Position numbers and translations under genes: made by a program. A stretch of DNA of 39,740 nucleotides from Paramuribaculum sp. (lineage in GTDB: Bacteria > Bacteroidota > Bacteroidia > Bacteroidales > Muribaculaceae), in assembly GCA_029052015.1 (NCBI GenBank), contig JAIDJW010000141.1, forward strand, positions 1-39,740. Reading direction: 5' to 3'. The notes below the pieces were generated by a model, which had not been told where the DNA came from, did not search any database, and was given only the letters and a program-made list of their open reading frames with translations. This document shows positions 1 to 9,900 of this stretch, piece by piece (position 1 is the stretch's first letter; every line of letters starts with the position of its first letter).

Positions 1-936
1 GGGTATGGCGGGGATGCCGTAGATGTCGGTGGCTACGTTCTGGGTGTTGAGTATCTGCGGCCAGGGCAGGCTGTGGGTCTCGACAGCCTTGAGAGTGTTG
101 GCGGGTTCGTCCCATACGGCTACTCCGAGAAAGTCCATCTTGTCGGAATACTTGTTGTAAAGGTCCTTGATGACGGCTGTCTCGCGGATGCAGGGGCCGC
201 ACCAGCTTGCCCAGAAGTCTACGAGGGTGTATTTGCCGTTGCCCACATAGTCGCTGAGTTTCTTGGTCTCGCCGTTGTAAGTGATTTCAAAGTCCTTGAA
301 TTTGTGTCCCACCGAGGTTTCCTCTTTATTCAGAAGCCCTTTTTTCAGGGTCTGGAGGCGCTGGCTGGAGGCAAACTGCGGGTATTTGGCGAGATTCTGC
401 TCGAAGGTCGGCAGGTCCCATGAATATGCGTTCTGGAGGAAGAGGTAATAGCCGAGAGGATTGTCGGCGTTCTGCACAAAGGCGTCCTCCATCAGCTTGT
501 TGTAGCGGGTGCGTATGTCGCTCTGCTGCTCTTCGGTAGCGTCCTGACCGAGAGCGCGAAATTCTTTTTCAAGGGCGCTCTGCTGCTCGAAGAGCTGGTT
601 CATGGCTTCGTTTGTGGATGTGCCGCGTGCTGTGCGGGTGGCGGCATCGGCTGAGATTTCACCGGGTTCGAGCACAAACATAGCGGCGCGGTTGCCGTCA
701 AGAAGTATGCGCACGAATTCAGGCTTGGCTATCTCGCCGCTGAACACCGCCTTGCCGTCGGCAACGATAGCGGAGTCGAGCTTGGTGCCTGTGTCAAAGC
801 TGACAATGTATGCTGTCAGACCGTCCTCATCGTCGGTGAGCGGAAGGGTAACGGTGTACTTGTCGGCGGGTCCGGCTGTGGCGCACGAAATTGCCATTGC
901 GCACACTGTGCTGAAAGTAAGTAGGTTTCTTTTCAT
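1..936 (-). CDS. TlpA/thioredoxin-like disulfide reductase with N-terminal DUF4369-like region, partial (C-terminus runs off the window)
   Basis: Reverse-strand reading from ATG at 936: MKRNLLTFSTVCAMAIS...; contains YTLVDFWASWCGPCIRETAVIKDLY (WCxxC thioredoxin motif). Not in the ORF track because it is open at the window edge. Confidence 0.88.
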   Translation of the reverse strand, partial: MKRNLLTFSTVCAMAISCATAGPADKYTVTLPLTDDEDGLTAYIVSFDTGTKLDSAIVADGKAVFSGEIAKPEFVRILLDGNRAAMFVLEPGEISADAATRTARGTSTNEAMNQLFEQQSALEKEFRALGQDATEEQQSDIRTRYNKLMEDAFVQNADNPLGYYLFLQNAYSWDLPTFEQNLAKYPQFASSQRLQTLKKGLLNKEETSVGHKFKDFEITYNGETKKLSDYVGNGKYTLVDFWASWCGPCIRETAVIKDLYNKYSDKMDFLGVAVWDEPANTLKAVETHSLPWPQILNTQNVATDIYGIPAIP

Positions 937-968
937 TCCAAATATGTTTTTATTATATGTTTCTGCGG

Positions 969-976
969 CAAAAGTA
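969..976 (-). promoter_or_regulatory. Bacteroidetes-type -7 box (TACTTTTG on minus strand)
   Basis: Matches TAnnTTTG about 30 nt upstream of the start at 936. Confidence 0.45.
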
Positions 977-1040
977 ACAAAATTTCCGTCCGTTAAGCAA
1001 CTTTTAGTGGAATTTGTTGCCGTGCCTGCACGATTATGAG

Positions 1041-1048
1041 TAATTTTG
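1041..1048 (+). promoter_or_regulatory. Bacteroidetes-type -7 box TAATTTTG
   Basis: Matches TAnnTTTG, 29 nt upstream of the ATG at 1078. Confidence 0.5.
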
Positions 1049-1077
1049 CCTCATCCCATATAAACATATAAAACATT

Positions 1078-2736
1078 ATGCATCGTCAGGAAACTCTTAA
1101 CGCATACATTCTGCAGTCGCTGCGCAGCAACTGGGAACTTCTCGCCCTCACCGATTTTAACGGAGCGTCGTATCAGTACAAGGATGTGGCGCGCAAAATC
1201 ACCAAACTCCACATTCTTTTCAAAAACAGCGGAGTGGAAAAAGGGGACAAGATTGCCATCTGCGGACGCAACTCCGCTCAGTGGGCCATGGCGTTTATAG
1301 GCATAATCACCTACGGCGCCGTGGCGGTGCCGGTGCTAAACGAATTCAAGCCCGACAATATACATCATCTTGTCAACCACAGCGGCGCGCGTCTGCTTTT
1401 TGCCGATGCATCTACCTGGGAGAATCTTGATGCGGCGATAATGCCTGCACTTGAAGGGGCGCTCCTTATAAGTGATTTCTCGCTGCTGATGTCGCGAAGC
1501 GAATCGCTGTCGGAGGCGAGAGCCAATCTAAACAAGTTTTTCGGCGATGCTTATCCCGAGCGCTTCACTGTAGACGATGTTGAGGTGAGTGTGAACCGCC
1601 CCGACGATGTTGCCCTTATTAATTATACCTCCGGCAGCACCGGTTTCTCCAAGGGGGTCATGGTTACAAACCGCAACCTGTGGAGCAATCTGGAGTACAC
1701 GGTGGATCATCTCGATTTCCTGTCGCCCGGCGACGGAATAGTGTGCATGTTGCCGCTCGCTCACATGTATGGTCTTCTTGTAGAGATGCTCCATCCGTTT
1801 ATAAAAGGATGCCATATAAATTTCCTGACCCGCACTCCCTCGCCTCGCATAATAATGGAGGCGTTTGCAAATGTGCGCCCGAAACTGATTGTGGCTGTGC
1901 CGCTGATTCTTGAGAAGATTATCCGCACAAAGGTATTTCCTCTCCTCGAAAAGCCGTATATGAAGCTTCTGCTGCATGTGCCGTTTGTCGATGACCGTCT
2001 GCTGGCAAAAATCAAGACGAAGCTTACCGATAGTTTCGGAGGCAATCTTGTGGAGATTATCATAGGCGGCGCGGCTCTCAACAAGGATGTGGAGAGTTTC
2101 CTGCGGCGCATAGACTTCCCGTTCACTGTCGGCTACGGCATGACCGAGTGCGCTCCGCTCATCTCTTATGCTCCTCACGGCGAGGCGCGTGCCGGCTCGT
2201 GCGGCAAGGTGGTTGACCGCATGGAGGTGAGGGTAGAGTCGCCCGATGCCGCCGAAGTGCCGGGTGTGCTCTGGGTGCGCGGTGACAATGTGATGAAAGG
2301 CTATTATAAAAACGATGAGGCGACAGCCGAGGTGTTTGATGCCGACGGATGGATGTGTACCGGCGATATAGGCTGCGTCGATGCCGACAACTTTATTTAC
2401 CTGCGCGGACGCGACAAGAATATGATTCTCGGTCCTTCAGGTCAGAATATCTATCCCGAAGAGATAGAGCAGAAGCTCAACAACATGCCATACGTGGGTG
2501 AGTCAATCGTCATTGACGAGGGCGGACGCCTTGTGGCTCTTGTGTATCCCGATATGGACAATGTGATGCAGCAGCGTCTGTCGGCCGTAGATATCGAACG
2601 GCTGATGTCTGAAAACATGACGTCGCTCAACAAAGAGCTGCCCGGATACTCTCAGATAGCGCGCATAGACATAATGAGCGAGGAGTTTGAAAAAACACCC
2701 AAGCGCTCCATCAAGCGCTACCTCTACCAGCGTTAA
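1078..2736 (+). CDS. AMP-binding long-chain acyl-CoA synthetase
   Basis: 552 aa; AMP-binding signature INYTSGSTGFSKGVMVTNRN, GYGMTECAPLISY, GRDKNMILGPSGQNIYPEEIE. Confidence 0.93.
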   Translation: MHRQETLNAYILQSLRSNWELLALTDFNGASYQYKDVARKITKLHILFKNSGVEKGDKIAICGRNSAQWAMAFIGIITYGAVAVPVLNEFKPDNIHHLVNHSGARLLFADASTWENLDAAIMPALEGALLISDFSLLMSRSESLSEARANLNKFFGDAYPERFTVDDVEVSVNRPDDVALINYTSGSTGFSKGVMVTNRNLWSNLEYTVDHLDFLSPGDGIVCMLPLAHMYGLLVEMLHPFIKGCHINFLTRTPSPRIIMEAFANVRPKLIVAVPLILEKIIRTKVFPLLEKPYMKLLLHVPFVDDRLLAKIKTKLTDSFGGNLVEIIIGGAALNKDVESFLRRIDFPFTVGYGMTECAPLISYAPHGEARAGSCGKVVDRMEVRVESPDAAEVPGVLWVRGDNVMKGYYKNDEATAEVFDADGWMCTGDIGCVDADNFIYLRGRDKNMILGPSGQNIYPEEIEQKLNNMPYVGESIVIDEGGRLVALVYPDMDNVMQQRLSAVDIERLMSENMTSLNKELPGYSQIARIDIMSEEFEKTPKRSIKRYLYQR

Positions 2737-2861
2737 CCTCCTCGCTGCTTGCCCTGACGGGCTTTACACAGAAGGGACGACTGTTGGCACGCTTCAGGCG
2801 CACGTATTTTAATCGGACGGTGCTATTTTGTTGAAAATTTGGAGTACTCAGGTCCTTTTGC

Positions 2862-2869
2862 TAACTTTG
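2862..2869 (+). promoter_or_regulatory. Bacteroidetes-type -7 box TAACTTTG
   Basis: Just upstream of the ATG at 2891. Confidence 0.5.
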
Positions 2870-2890
2870 TGACTGAAAAGGCACTGACTT

Positions 2891-4477
2891 ATGCGCACAG
2901 GCAAATGTATAGTAACAGCGGCTTTAGTATTGTTGTCGACAGGATGTATTTCTAAAAACGGTTCCGCCACGGCGGAGTCGGCAAATGACACAGCTGTCGA
3001 TACACTCGCTCTGCCTGCGCCGCAGCCATTGACCCGACTCCCGGACACCATGTATGCCTCGGCTGATGCAGTGAAATTCGTGGTGGAATATGTCGGCGAT
3101 TCCGCCGCAGGCGCCCTTTCTTCCCTTGACGATTTATACACCGGTGCTCCTGGAGCATTAACATTCCGCCAAGGGCAAAGCCGTGATGCCTCTTTTGCGG
3201 GAACAATCAGCGGCACACCGTCTGAAATAACCGTTGACTGGGAATTTGCCACTGCTTACGATACCACCCGTACAAAATTCGGGGTGTGGGGAGGCGGTAG
3301 CGGATGGACAGGTCAGCCGTTGCTTGTCAGTTGGCCTGACAGCATAGCGTCATGTTTTCGTGATTCTGCGATGGTCAATGAGTCATTTGAAGGCAAGGAA
3401 CTTATTGTGGGCTCACTTTGTGGCAATGTTTACTTTATCAATCCTGAAACCGGCGCCTCCACGCGCAATCCGGTTTATGCCGGCAATCCGATAAAAGGCA
3501 CTGTTTCACTTGACCCGACTCTAAACGGCAATCTGTATGTCGGTCAGGGCATACCGGCGAATAAACCGTTTGGCGCAGTGGTGGTCAATCTGTATAAGGA
3601 CATAGTTACAGATATGTTTGCCGAGGACCCGAGAGCGTGGCGCGGATGGGGAGCATACGATTCCTCGCCGGTGAGGGTAGGGCAATTCCTGTTCAGACCC
3701 GGAGAAAACGGCAGCGTTTACAAATTCAATGTCGAGCAGGGGTCGCTGACGCTTCACTCTGTTCTCCGTTATCGAGTAGCCGGATATGCACCTGGCATAG
3801 AATCGTCGATGGCAGTGTGGCGCAATTACGGTTTTGTGTGCGATAATCACGGCAATATCATAGCCCTGAATCTTGACAATATGCGACCGGTGTGGCGCTA
3901 CACTCTCGGCGATGACATTGACAGCACGCCTGTGGTCGGTGTTGAGGACGGCAATCCATATATTTACACCGGCTGTGAGATTGACCGGCAGGGTAGCGGA
4001 ACAGCCCGATTTGTAAAACTCGATGCACTGAGTGGCGAGCCTGTGTGGAGAACTGAAATGGAAGGCAATCGCGCCGATGTGGACGGCAAGCACTTCGACG
4101 GCGGATATTATGCCACCGCTCTGCCAGGCTCGGGAAATTGCTCACACCTTATATATAATAACTGCGTGCTCAACACCGGCAGTATGCAAAACGGAGTTTT
4201 CGTGGCGTTCGAGCGCTCCACCGGCAAAATAGCATACACAACACCTCTGCGCTATTATGCGTGGTCGTCGCCGGTAGGATTTCTCAATGAAAGAGGCGAG
4301 ATGTTTGTGGTTACCCTCGATGCCGCCGGCCGTGCATATCTTATAAATGGCGCGGATGGTTCAATCATAAGTGTAAAGCAGGTCGGTGCGAACTTCGAGA
4401 GTAGTCCCGTTGTGTGGGACAATCATGTCGCCGTCGGTTCGCGCGGGCGTTTTATCTATCGTATGTCAATTAAATGA
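2891..4477 (+). CDS. PQQ-like beta-propeller lipoprotein
   Basis: Lipoprotein signal (VLLSTGCIS), repeated blade-like segments (VCDNHGNIIALNLDNMRPVWRYTLGDDIDSTPVV; VKLDALSGEPVWRTEM). Confidence 0.75.
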   Translation: MRTGKCIVTAALVLLSTGCISKNGSATAESANDTAVDTLALPAPQPLTRLPDTMYASADAVKFVVEYVGDSAAGALSSLDDLYTGAPGALTFRQGQSRDASFAGTISGTPSEITVDWEFATAYDTTRTKFGVWGGGSGWTGQPLLVSWPDSIASCFRDSAMVNESFEGKELIVGSLCGNVYFINPETGASTRNPVYAGNPIKGTVSLDPTLNGNLYVGQGIPANKPFGAVVVNLYKDIVTDMFAEDPRAWRGWGAYDSSPVRVGQFLFRPGENGSVYKFNVEQGSLTLHSVLRYRVAGYAPGIESSMAVWRNYGFVCDNHGNIIALNLDNMRPVWRYTLGDDIDSTPVVGVEDGNPYIYTGCEIDRQGSGTARFVKLDALSGEPVWRTEMEGNRADVDGKHFDGGYYATALPGSGNCSHLIYNNCVLNTGSMQNGVFVAFERSTGKIAYTTPLRYYAWSSPVGFLNERGEMFVVTLDAAGRAYLINGADGSIISVKQVGANFESSPVVWDNHVAVGSRGRFIYRMSIK

Positions 4478-4498
4478 AGCACTAAAATTCTCTCAAAG

Positions 4499-5338
4499 AT
4501 GCTTAAAAAGATATTACTTTCGGCAATATTATCATTAACCGTTGCAGGCGCGTCGGCCCAGAAACTGACAGCCCACACAGGCACTGTTGAAAACGGCTAC
4601 AATTTCTGGCTATACACACCCGAATCAACAATCGAGGAGGAGATTGAGCCTAAACCGGTTGTTATTTTTCTGCATGGCGCGAGTCTTTGCGGCAGAGACC
4701 TCAACAAAGTGCGTCGTTACGGCACTATCGACGCAATTGACAAAGGCCGCTCGATAGACGCTTACGTTATAGCGCCGCAAAATCCCGGCGGAGCGTGGAA
4801 TCCGGAAAAGATAATGAATATCTTCGACTGGGTGAGCAACGAGCACAATGTCGACTACGACCGTGTGTATGTTCTCGGCATGAGTCTCGGAGGCTATGGC
4901 ACTATCGACCTCGCCGCCGCATATCCCGACCGCGTTGCCGCCGCGATAGCCATGTGCGGAGGAGCTACCGCCCGCGATTTAAGTGTGCTCAACGATGTGC
5001 CGTTGTGGATTATCCACGGCACAGCCGACAGGGCTGTGAGTGTCAGTCAGAGCGACCGTGTGGTATCGGCAATGAAGGAGGCTGATGAGTCCACCCCCCG
5101 CCTGAAATATAACCGTGTGCCTGGCATGAACCACTCCAACCCAGCCCGAATGTTCTATCTCCCCGAGAGTTACGAATGGCTTTTCAGTCACACCCTCAAG
5201 GATGCCGAGCGCCAGATAGCGCCTACATTCAGCATCACAAACGATGTGCTGAAAACCGCCTATACCGGACTCAAATTCACTCGCAAGCAATCTTCATCAT
5301 CGCGCTCCAAAAAGCGCTCCTCCGGTCGCCGCGGCTAA
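4499..5338 (+). CDS. alpha/beta-hydrolase esterase (phospholipase/carboxylesterase or prolyl-oligopeptidase-like)
   Basis: Signal peptide; VVIFLHGASLCG, GMSLGGYGTIDLA nucleophile elbow, WIIHGTADRAV, GMNHSN. Confidence 0.85.
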   Translation: MLKKILLSAILSLTVAGASAQKLTAHTGTVENGYNFWLYTPESTIEEEIEPKPVVIFLHGASLCGRDLNKVRRYGTIDAIDKGRSIDAYVIAPQNPGGAWNPEKIMNIFDWVSNEHNVDYDRVYVLGMSLGGYGTIDLAAAYPDRVAAAIAMCGGATARDLSVLNDVPLWIIHGTADRAVSVSQSDRVVSAMKEADESTPRLKYNRVPGMNHSNPARMFYLPESYEWLFSHTLKDAERQIAPTFSITNDVLKTAYTGLKFTRKQSSSSRSKKRSSGRRG

Positions 5339-5367
5339 CGCTACGAGGTTTTGTTCCGATCTACTCT

Positions 5368-5427
5368 CCCCGTACTCTCCCTGCCGGACTTTGTACGGGG
5401 TTGTCAACAATCAGTTCGCCTCCGGCG
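5368..5427. repeat. Intergenic hairpin element (copy A of a GTnCGGGGTTGwCAA family)
   Basis: CCCCGTAC (5368-5375) pairs with GTACGGGG (5393-5400); GTACGGGGTTGTCAACAATC at 5393-5412 is identical to 30252-30271; followed by CGCC-TCC-GGCG (5417-5427). Confidence 0.7.
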
Positions 5428-5450
5428 CACCTTTCACAAGGATACTAGAT

Positions 5451-5469
5451 GCAGCAAGGGCAGGCACCG
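5451..5469 (+). repeat. 19-bp direct repeat, left copy (GCAGCAAGGGCAGGCACCG)
   Basis: Identical to 6902-6920; the two copies bracket the ATPase gene. Confidence 0.75.
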
Positions 5470-5525
5470 GTGAGGGTGTCGGCCGGTTGAGAGGGGACGT
5501 TTGTTTTTCGCAAAATAATACATGG

Positions 5526-5577
5526 TGTCCTAAAATATAGGACAGAAATGCTTAACTTTGTCCTAAATTTTAGGACA
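5526..5577 (+). promoter_or_regulatory. Twin palindromic operator over a TAACTTTG -7 box
   Basis: TGTCCTAAAATATAGGACA (5526-5544) and TGTCCTAAATTTTAGGACA (5559-5577), centres 33 bp apart; TAACTTTG at 5553-5560 runs into the second palindrome; start codon at 5581. Confidence 0.75.
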
Positions 5578-5580
5578 CCC

Positions 5581-6885
5581 ATGAATAAGCTATATCTCAA
5601 AACTCAGATAGCAATGCGTCAGGCGGGATTTCCGACTGACCTGAAACCGCGTGAAAATCCTCTTCCGGTCAATGTCGGAAAGATTGTAACTGTTCCGGGT
5701 GTAAGGCGTTGCGGCAAGTCATCAAAGATGGAAGCAGTGGTCAATGAACTGCTTGCCGCAGGTGTGGAACGGGAGCGTATGTTGTGGGTAAGCTTTGATG
5801 ACGAGCGTCTTGTGCGCATGAGTTCCGGTGACCTTGATTTAATCATAGAAGCATATCGTGAGATGTTTCCCGACTTAGAATTATCGTCGGCATATATGTT
5901 TTTCGATGAGATTCAGTTGATAGAAAACTGGGAATATTTTGTGCTGAAGCTTTACAAACATTACTCCAAAAACATATACATAAGTGGAAGTAATGCTACA
6001 ATGTTGAGCAGCGAGTTGAAATCTGCGCTGCGCGGCTGGCCTGTGGAGGAGGAAACATTTCCGCTGTCGTTTCGAGAGTATTGTGAATTCAAAGGAATCA
6101 GCACCGAAAGCTATCTGGAGTCCGACCTGGCTAAGGTGCGTGGCGCGTTCTATGCCTACAATAATGAAGGCGGATTTCCGGAGGTGGTGCTGACACCAAA
6201 TCCTTTGCATAAGGCAAAAATATTGCAAAACTATTTTGATACTATGCTTTTGAGGGATCTGGTTGAGCATTACATGATATCGAACATTGAGGTACTTCGT
6301 TATTTTCTCAAGCGTATAATGTCCAATCTTACAAAGCCCACATCCATACGCGCCATACATGGCGACGTCAAGTCTCGCGGACTTCGCGTCAGCAAGGATG
6401 ATTTGTATGACTGGGCAAACCACGCCTGTGATATATTCATGTTTATACGCGTGCCGAATTTCAGCAAATCATTACAGAAAATCGAAAGTTCTCAGCCAAA
6501 GTATTATTGTATAGATAACGGGCTGCGTGATGCTGTTTTGCTGCCTCAGAGCAATGATGACGGCAAAAAACTTGAAAACACCGTGTTTCTCCAGCTTTAT
6601 CGTAAGCGCACTCCGATAGATCAGATATTCTATTATCAGGGCAGGTGCGAATGTGATTTCGTTGTTCAGCGTGGGGTGGATATAGAAAGCCTGATTCAGG
6701 TGACATGGAATATGGACGATGAAGAAACCCGCAGGAGAGAAATAGAAGGGCTTAAAGAGGCGTCGGATCTGACCGATTGCCGCAATCTTTATATCATAAC
6801 CGCCGAGAGCACAGAGGAAATCGAATTAGACAATGGGAGCATTATCCATGTACTACCTGCGTGGAGGTGGCTGTTAGATAGATAA
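5581..6885 (+). CDS. AAA_14/DUF4143-type ATP-binding protein
   Basis: Walker A VPGVRRCGKSS, Walker B AYMFFDEIQLIENWE, C-terminal ENTVFLQLYRKR...ECDFVVQRGVDIESLIQVTW typical of the DUF4143 C-terminal domain. The track start (5548) lies upstream of the second palindrome; MNKLYLKTQ at 5581 fits better. Confidence 0.88.
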   Translation: MNKLYLKTQIAMRQAGFPTDLKPRENPLPVNVGKIVTVPGVRRCGKSSKMEAVVNELLAAGVERERMLWVSFDDERLVRMSSGDLDLIIEAYREMFPDLELSSAYMFFDEIQLIENWEYFVLKLYKHYSKNIYISGSNATMLSSELKSALRGWPVEEETFPLSFREYCEFKGISTESYLESDLAKVRGAFYAYNNEGGFPEVVLTPNPLHKAKILQNYFDTMLLRDLVEHYMISNIEVLRYFLKRIMSNLTKPTSIRAIHGDVKSRGLRVSKDDLYDWANHACDIFMFIRVPNFSKSLQKIESSQPKYYCIDNGLRDAVLLPQSNDDGKKLENTVFLQLYRKRTPIDQIFYYQGRCECDFVVQRGVDIESLIQVTWNMDDEETRRREIEGLKEASDLTDCRNLYIITAESTEEIELDNGSIIHVLPAWRWLLDR

Positions 6886-6901
6886 AATTCTCATAATAAA
6901 C

Positions 6902-6937
6902 GCAGCAAGGGCAGGCACCGCGTAGGTGCCTGCCCTT
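6902..6937. repeat. 19-bp direct repeat, right copy, forming a 13-bp perfect hairpin
   Basis: GCAGCAAGGGCAGGCACCG at 6902-6920; AAGGGCAGGCACC (6907-6919)-GCGTA-GGTGCCTGCCCTT (6925-6937). May act as a terminator although no clear U tract follows. Confidence 0.7.
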
Positions 6938-6960
6938 GGCTATTAGAGGGGGATGCGTAA

Positions 6961-9900
6961 TCAGTCGGCGATGACTTCAAACTCGGCGCCGGAGGCGTAG
7001 TCGCGTCCATCCTGCGCGTTGAGCGCCATGAAGCGGATGTAGCGGCCTTTGACGGGCTTGTCAAACATCACGGTCTGCAATGCGCTGCCTTTGAATGAGC
7101 CTTTGGCAACGGGCGCGCCCCATTCTGTCGGAGAATCGCTCACATATATCTCATAGTCCTTGACATTGCCGGTGCGGTTGCCGTCCTGGCGCGGGAGGTA
7201 TCTCACGCCCTTGATGTCCTTGACTTCACCGGCATCGAAGTCTACCCAGTGGGGATAGCCGGCAACGGTTACGGAGTACATGGTGTGCCAGATTGTCGAG
7301 GGGTCGGCGTCTGCAAGGTTGGCTCCTTCGCCGTAGTCGGGTTCGAAGCTGCTTGCGTGGATGACTTCGGTTTTGATTGTCTCGATTTTTGCGAAAGTCT
7401 CGCTTGCCTCGAGGTTCTTGTTATCCTTAAGCCATGCTTTTACTACACCGCCCTGCTTCAGCTCGAAGGGTGCTGTGTACTCTTTGGCTTTGCGGGCGCC
7501 GTCAATAGTGTACATGATTGTAGCTGTGGAGTCGGGATAGCTTATTGTCACTTCTCCTGCGCGAGAGCGGCTGATGCCAAGTGGTTTTGCACCCGCGCCG
7601 CTGACTGCGGCGGCAGCGTCAATGGCATCGGCTTTGGCGGGACGGATAATGAATCCGAAGCGGTGTTCGCCGGCTTTGACACGGTCCGGTTCAAGCGGTC
7701 CGCCTTGTCCGCAGCTTGCGCCGCCGAGACCGGTGACTCCGAGGTCAAGATGGAGTGTTGTGCTGTTGCTCTTCGGCAGCTTGTAGGGATGGTTGGCGTT
7801 GAAGAGTTCCATCTCGGTGTAGGGGATGGCGGTGGTGCTCATCAGTCCGGGGGCGATGAACACTGCGCCTGATGTGCCGTCGGTGAGAGCCGCCCAGCGC
7901 ACTTCCTCGCGGTTGCCGTTGCTCTGCGGACGTGTGTAGTCGGTCATCTGGTCGGCTACCTTTGATGAATATCTGCCCACAAACTGACCGGTTTTGCGGT
8001 CATTGTAGTTTTCGGCAGGTCCGCGGCCGTAGTAAGTGAATGTGTCAAACTGTGCGGGCACGCCCATGGAGTAGCCGAGACGCGGCAGGATAAGCTGCTG
8101 GTTGTTGGAGTTGATGACAGAGTTGAGCTCAATGGAACCGTCGGGATATACGGTCCAAACCTGATTGGTGACGAACTTGAAGTCTTCCGGTCCGAAAGGC
8201 GTGCTTTCGCTCTCGTCGATGCTGTAAGTGCCCTTCGAGTTGCCGTTGCCGCCCTTCATCTTGCCTCCGCGCGGTGCTTGCGACTCAACCGCGAAGCTTA
8301 TGGCTTTTGCTCCGCCGGGCAGGTCGAAGACTTTTGCTGACAGAGCTTTATGATGGAGGTTGTATAGACCTTTGTCAAACCAGGGGCCGTAGACCCATGC
8401 ATCATTGTTCATATACGCGCGGAAAGCGTCGAGGGCGAGTTCGCGTCCCGGGGTGATTATCTGCTTGCCGTCATAGACGAGCGATGACAGAGCGCCTGTG
8501 CGGAGGTTGAATGTAGCCTCGAATCCGTTGCCCTTGACTGTGAGAGTGCTGTCGGCTTCGCTTGTAGCCAGTGTGCCGCTGGCTGCGAGTGCCGGCTGTG
8601 CGGTGGCTGTCTTGACGGGAAGCTGCTCGGTCATCTGCACATAGCCTGCGGGCGCCCACGGCTTGTCGGAAGCGAGTTTGAACTCTATGTTTACGAAATA
8701 TTCCTTGTTCGGGTCAAGTGAAGCGAAGTCGTAGGGTATCACATAGTTCTGTGCCTGGCGCGGACCGGTTGCCATTTTGGCGCCCTTGAACACATCGCTG
8801 CTCTGTACCACCTTGCCGTTCTCGACAAGCTGCCATGACATGGTGTAGTCGGTCAGCGGGGTGAAGTAATTCTTGTTGAATACCTCGATTTTACCCTTGG
8901 TCATGTCAATCGGCTTGACGCTGACATTCTGGTAAACCTTCTTCACTTCGTGATACTGCGGCTTCGGACTCATGTCGCCGAACACAATGCCGTTCATCAC
9001 AAACTGACCGTCGGAGGGATTGTCGCCGAAGTCGCCGCCGAATGCAAGATACTTGTCGCCGGTGGTCGGGTCGTAGTTGTAGATCGACTGGTCGATCCAG
9101 TCCCAGATGGCACCGCCTATAAAGAAGTTGGTGCTTTCGATTGCATCCCAGTAGTCAACGAGGTTGCCTACGGCATTGCCCATAGAGTGGGCGTATTCGC
9201 TGATATGGAAAGGATATTTGATTTTCATCTTGCCCTTCACAGCCTCGCGTGTCCAGGCTATTGAGGGGTACTGGTTGGAGCCTATGTCTACTATGTTGTT
9301 GTTGCGCTCGTACTGCACGGGGCGGCTTGAGTCGAAGGCCTTGACCGCATTGTAGGCGGTGACGAAGTTCTTGCCGGGGCCGGCCTCGTTGCCGAGTGAC
9401 CATATCACCACGCTCGGGCTGTTGACTGTGGAGTGGACAAGCTCCATATTGCGGGCAACATGGGCGTTTTCCCATTCCGGCACATGCGAAAGGCTCGCTT
9501 TGCCGTAATAATATTCGTGAGATTCGAGGTTTGCCTCGTCTTCGAGATAGATGCCGTATTTATCGGCGAGATAATACCAGTAGGGTGCGTCAGGATAGTG
9601 GGAGTTGCGCACATGGTTGATGTTGGCGCGCTTCATCATCATCACCTCCTTTTCCATCCAGTCGCGGCTGATTGCATGACCGACCGAAGGATTGGTTTCG
9701 TGGCGGTTGACGCCCTTGAGCTTGACAGGCATGCCGTTGACATAGAAATATCTGCCGGCTTTGCCGAACTCGTCCTGCTCGGCGGGAGTGTCCTTCACCT
9801 CGACTTTGCGGAAACCGATGTAAGTGCTCACGGTTTCAAGCACTTTGCCTTTCTTATCCTTAAGCTGCCCCACGAGGGTGTATCTCCAGGGGGCTTCGGC

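Noticed and set aside
1528-2178. 216-aa minus-strand ORF inside the acyl-CoA synthetase
   Set aside because: Fully antisense to a conserved AMP-binding enzyme; no recognisable domain.
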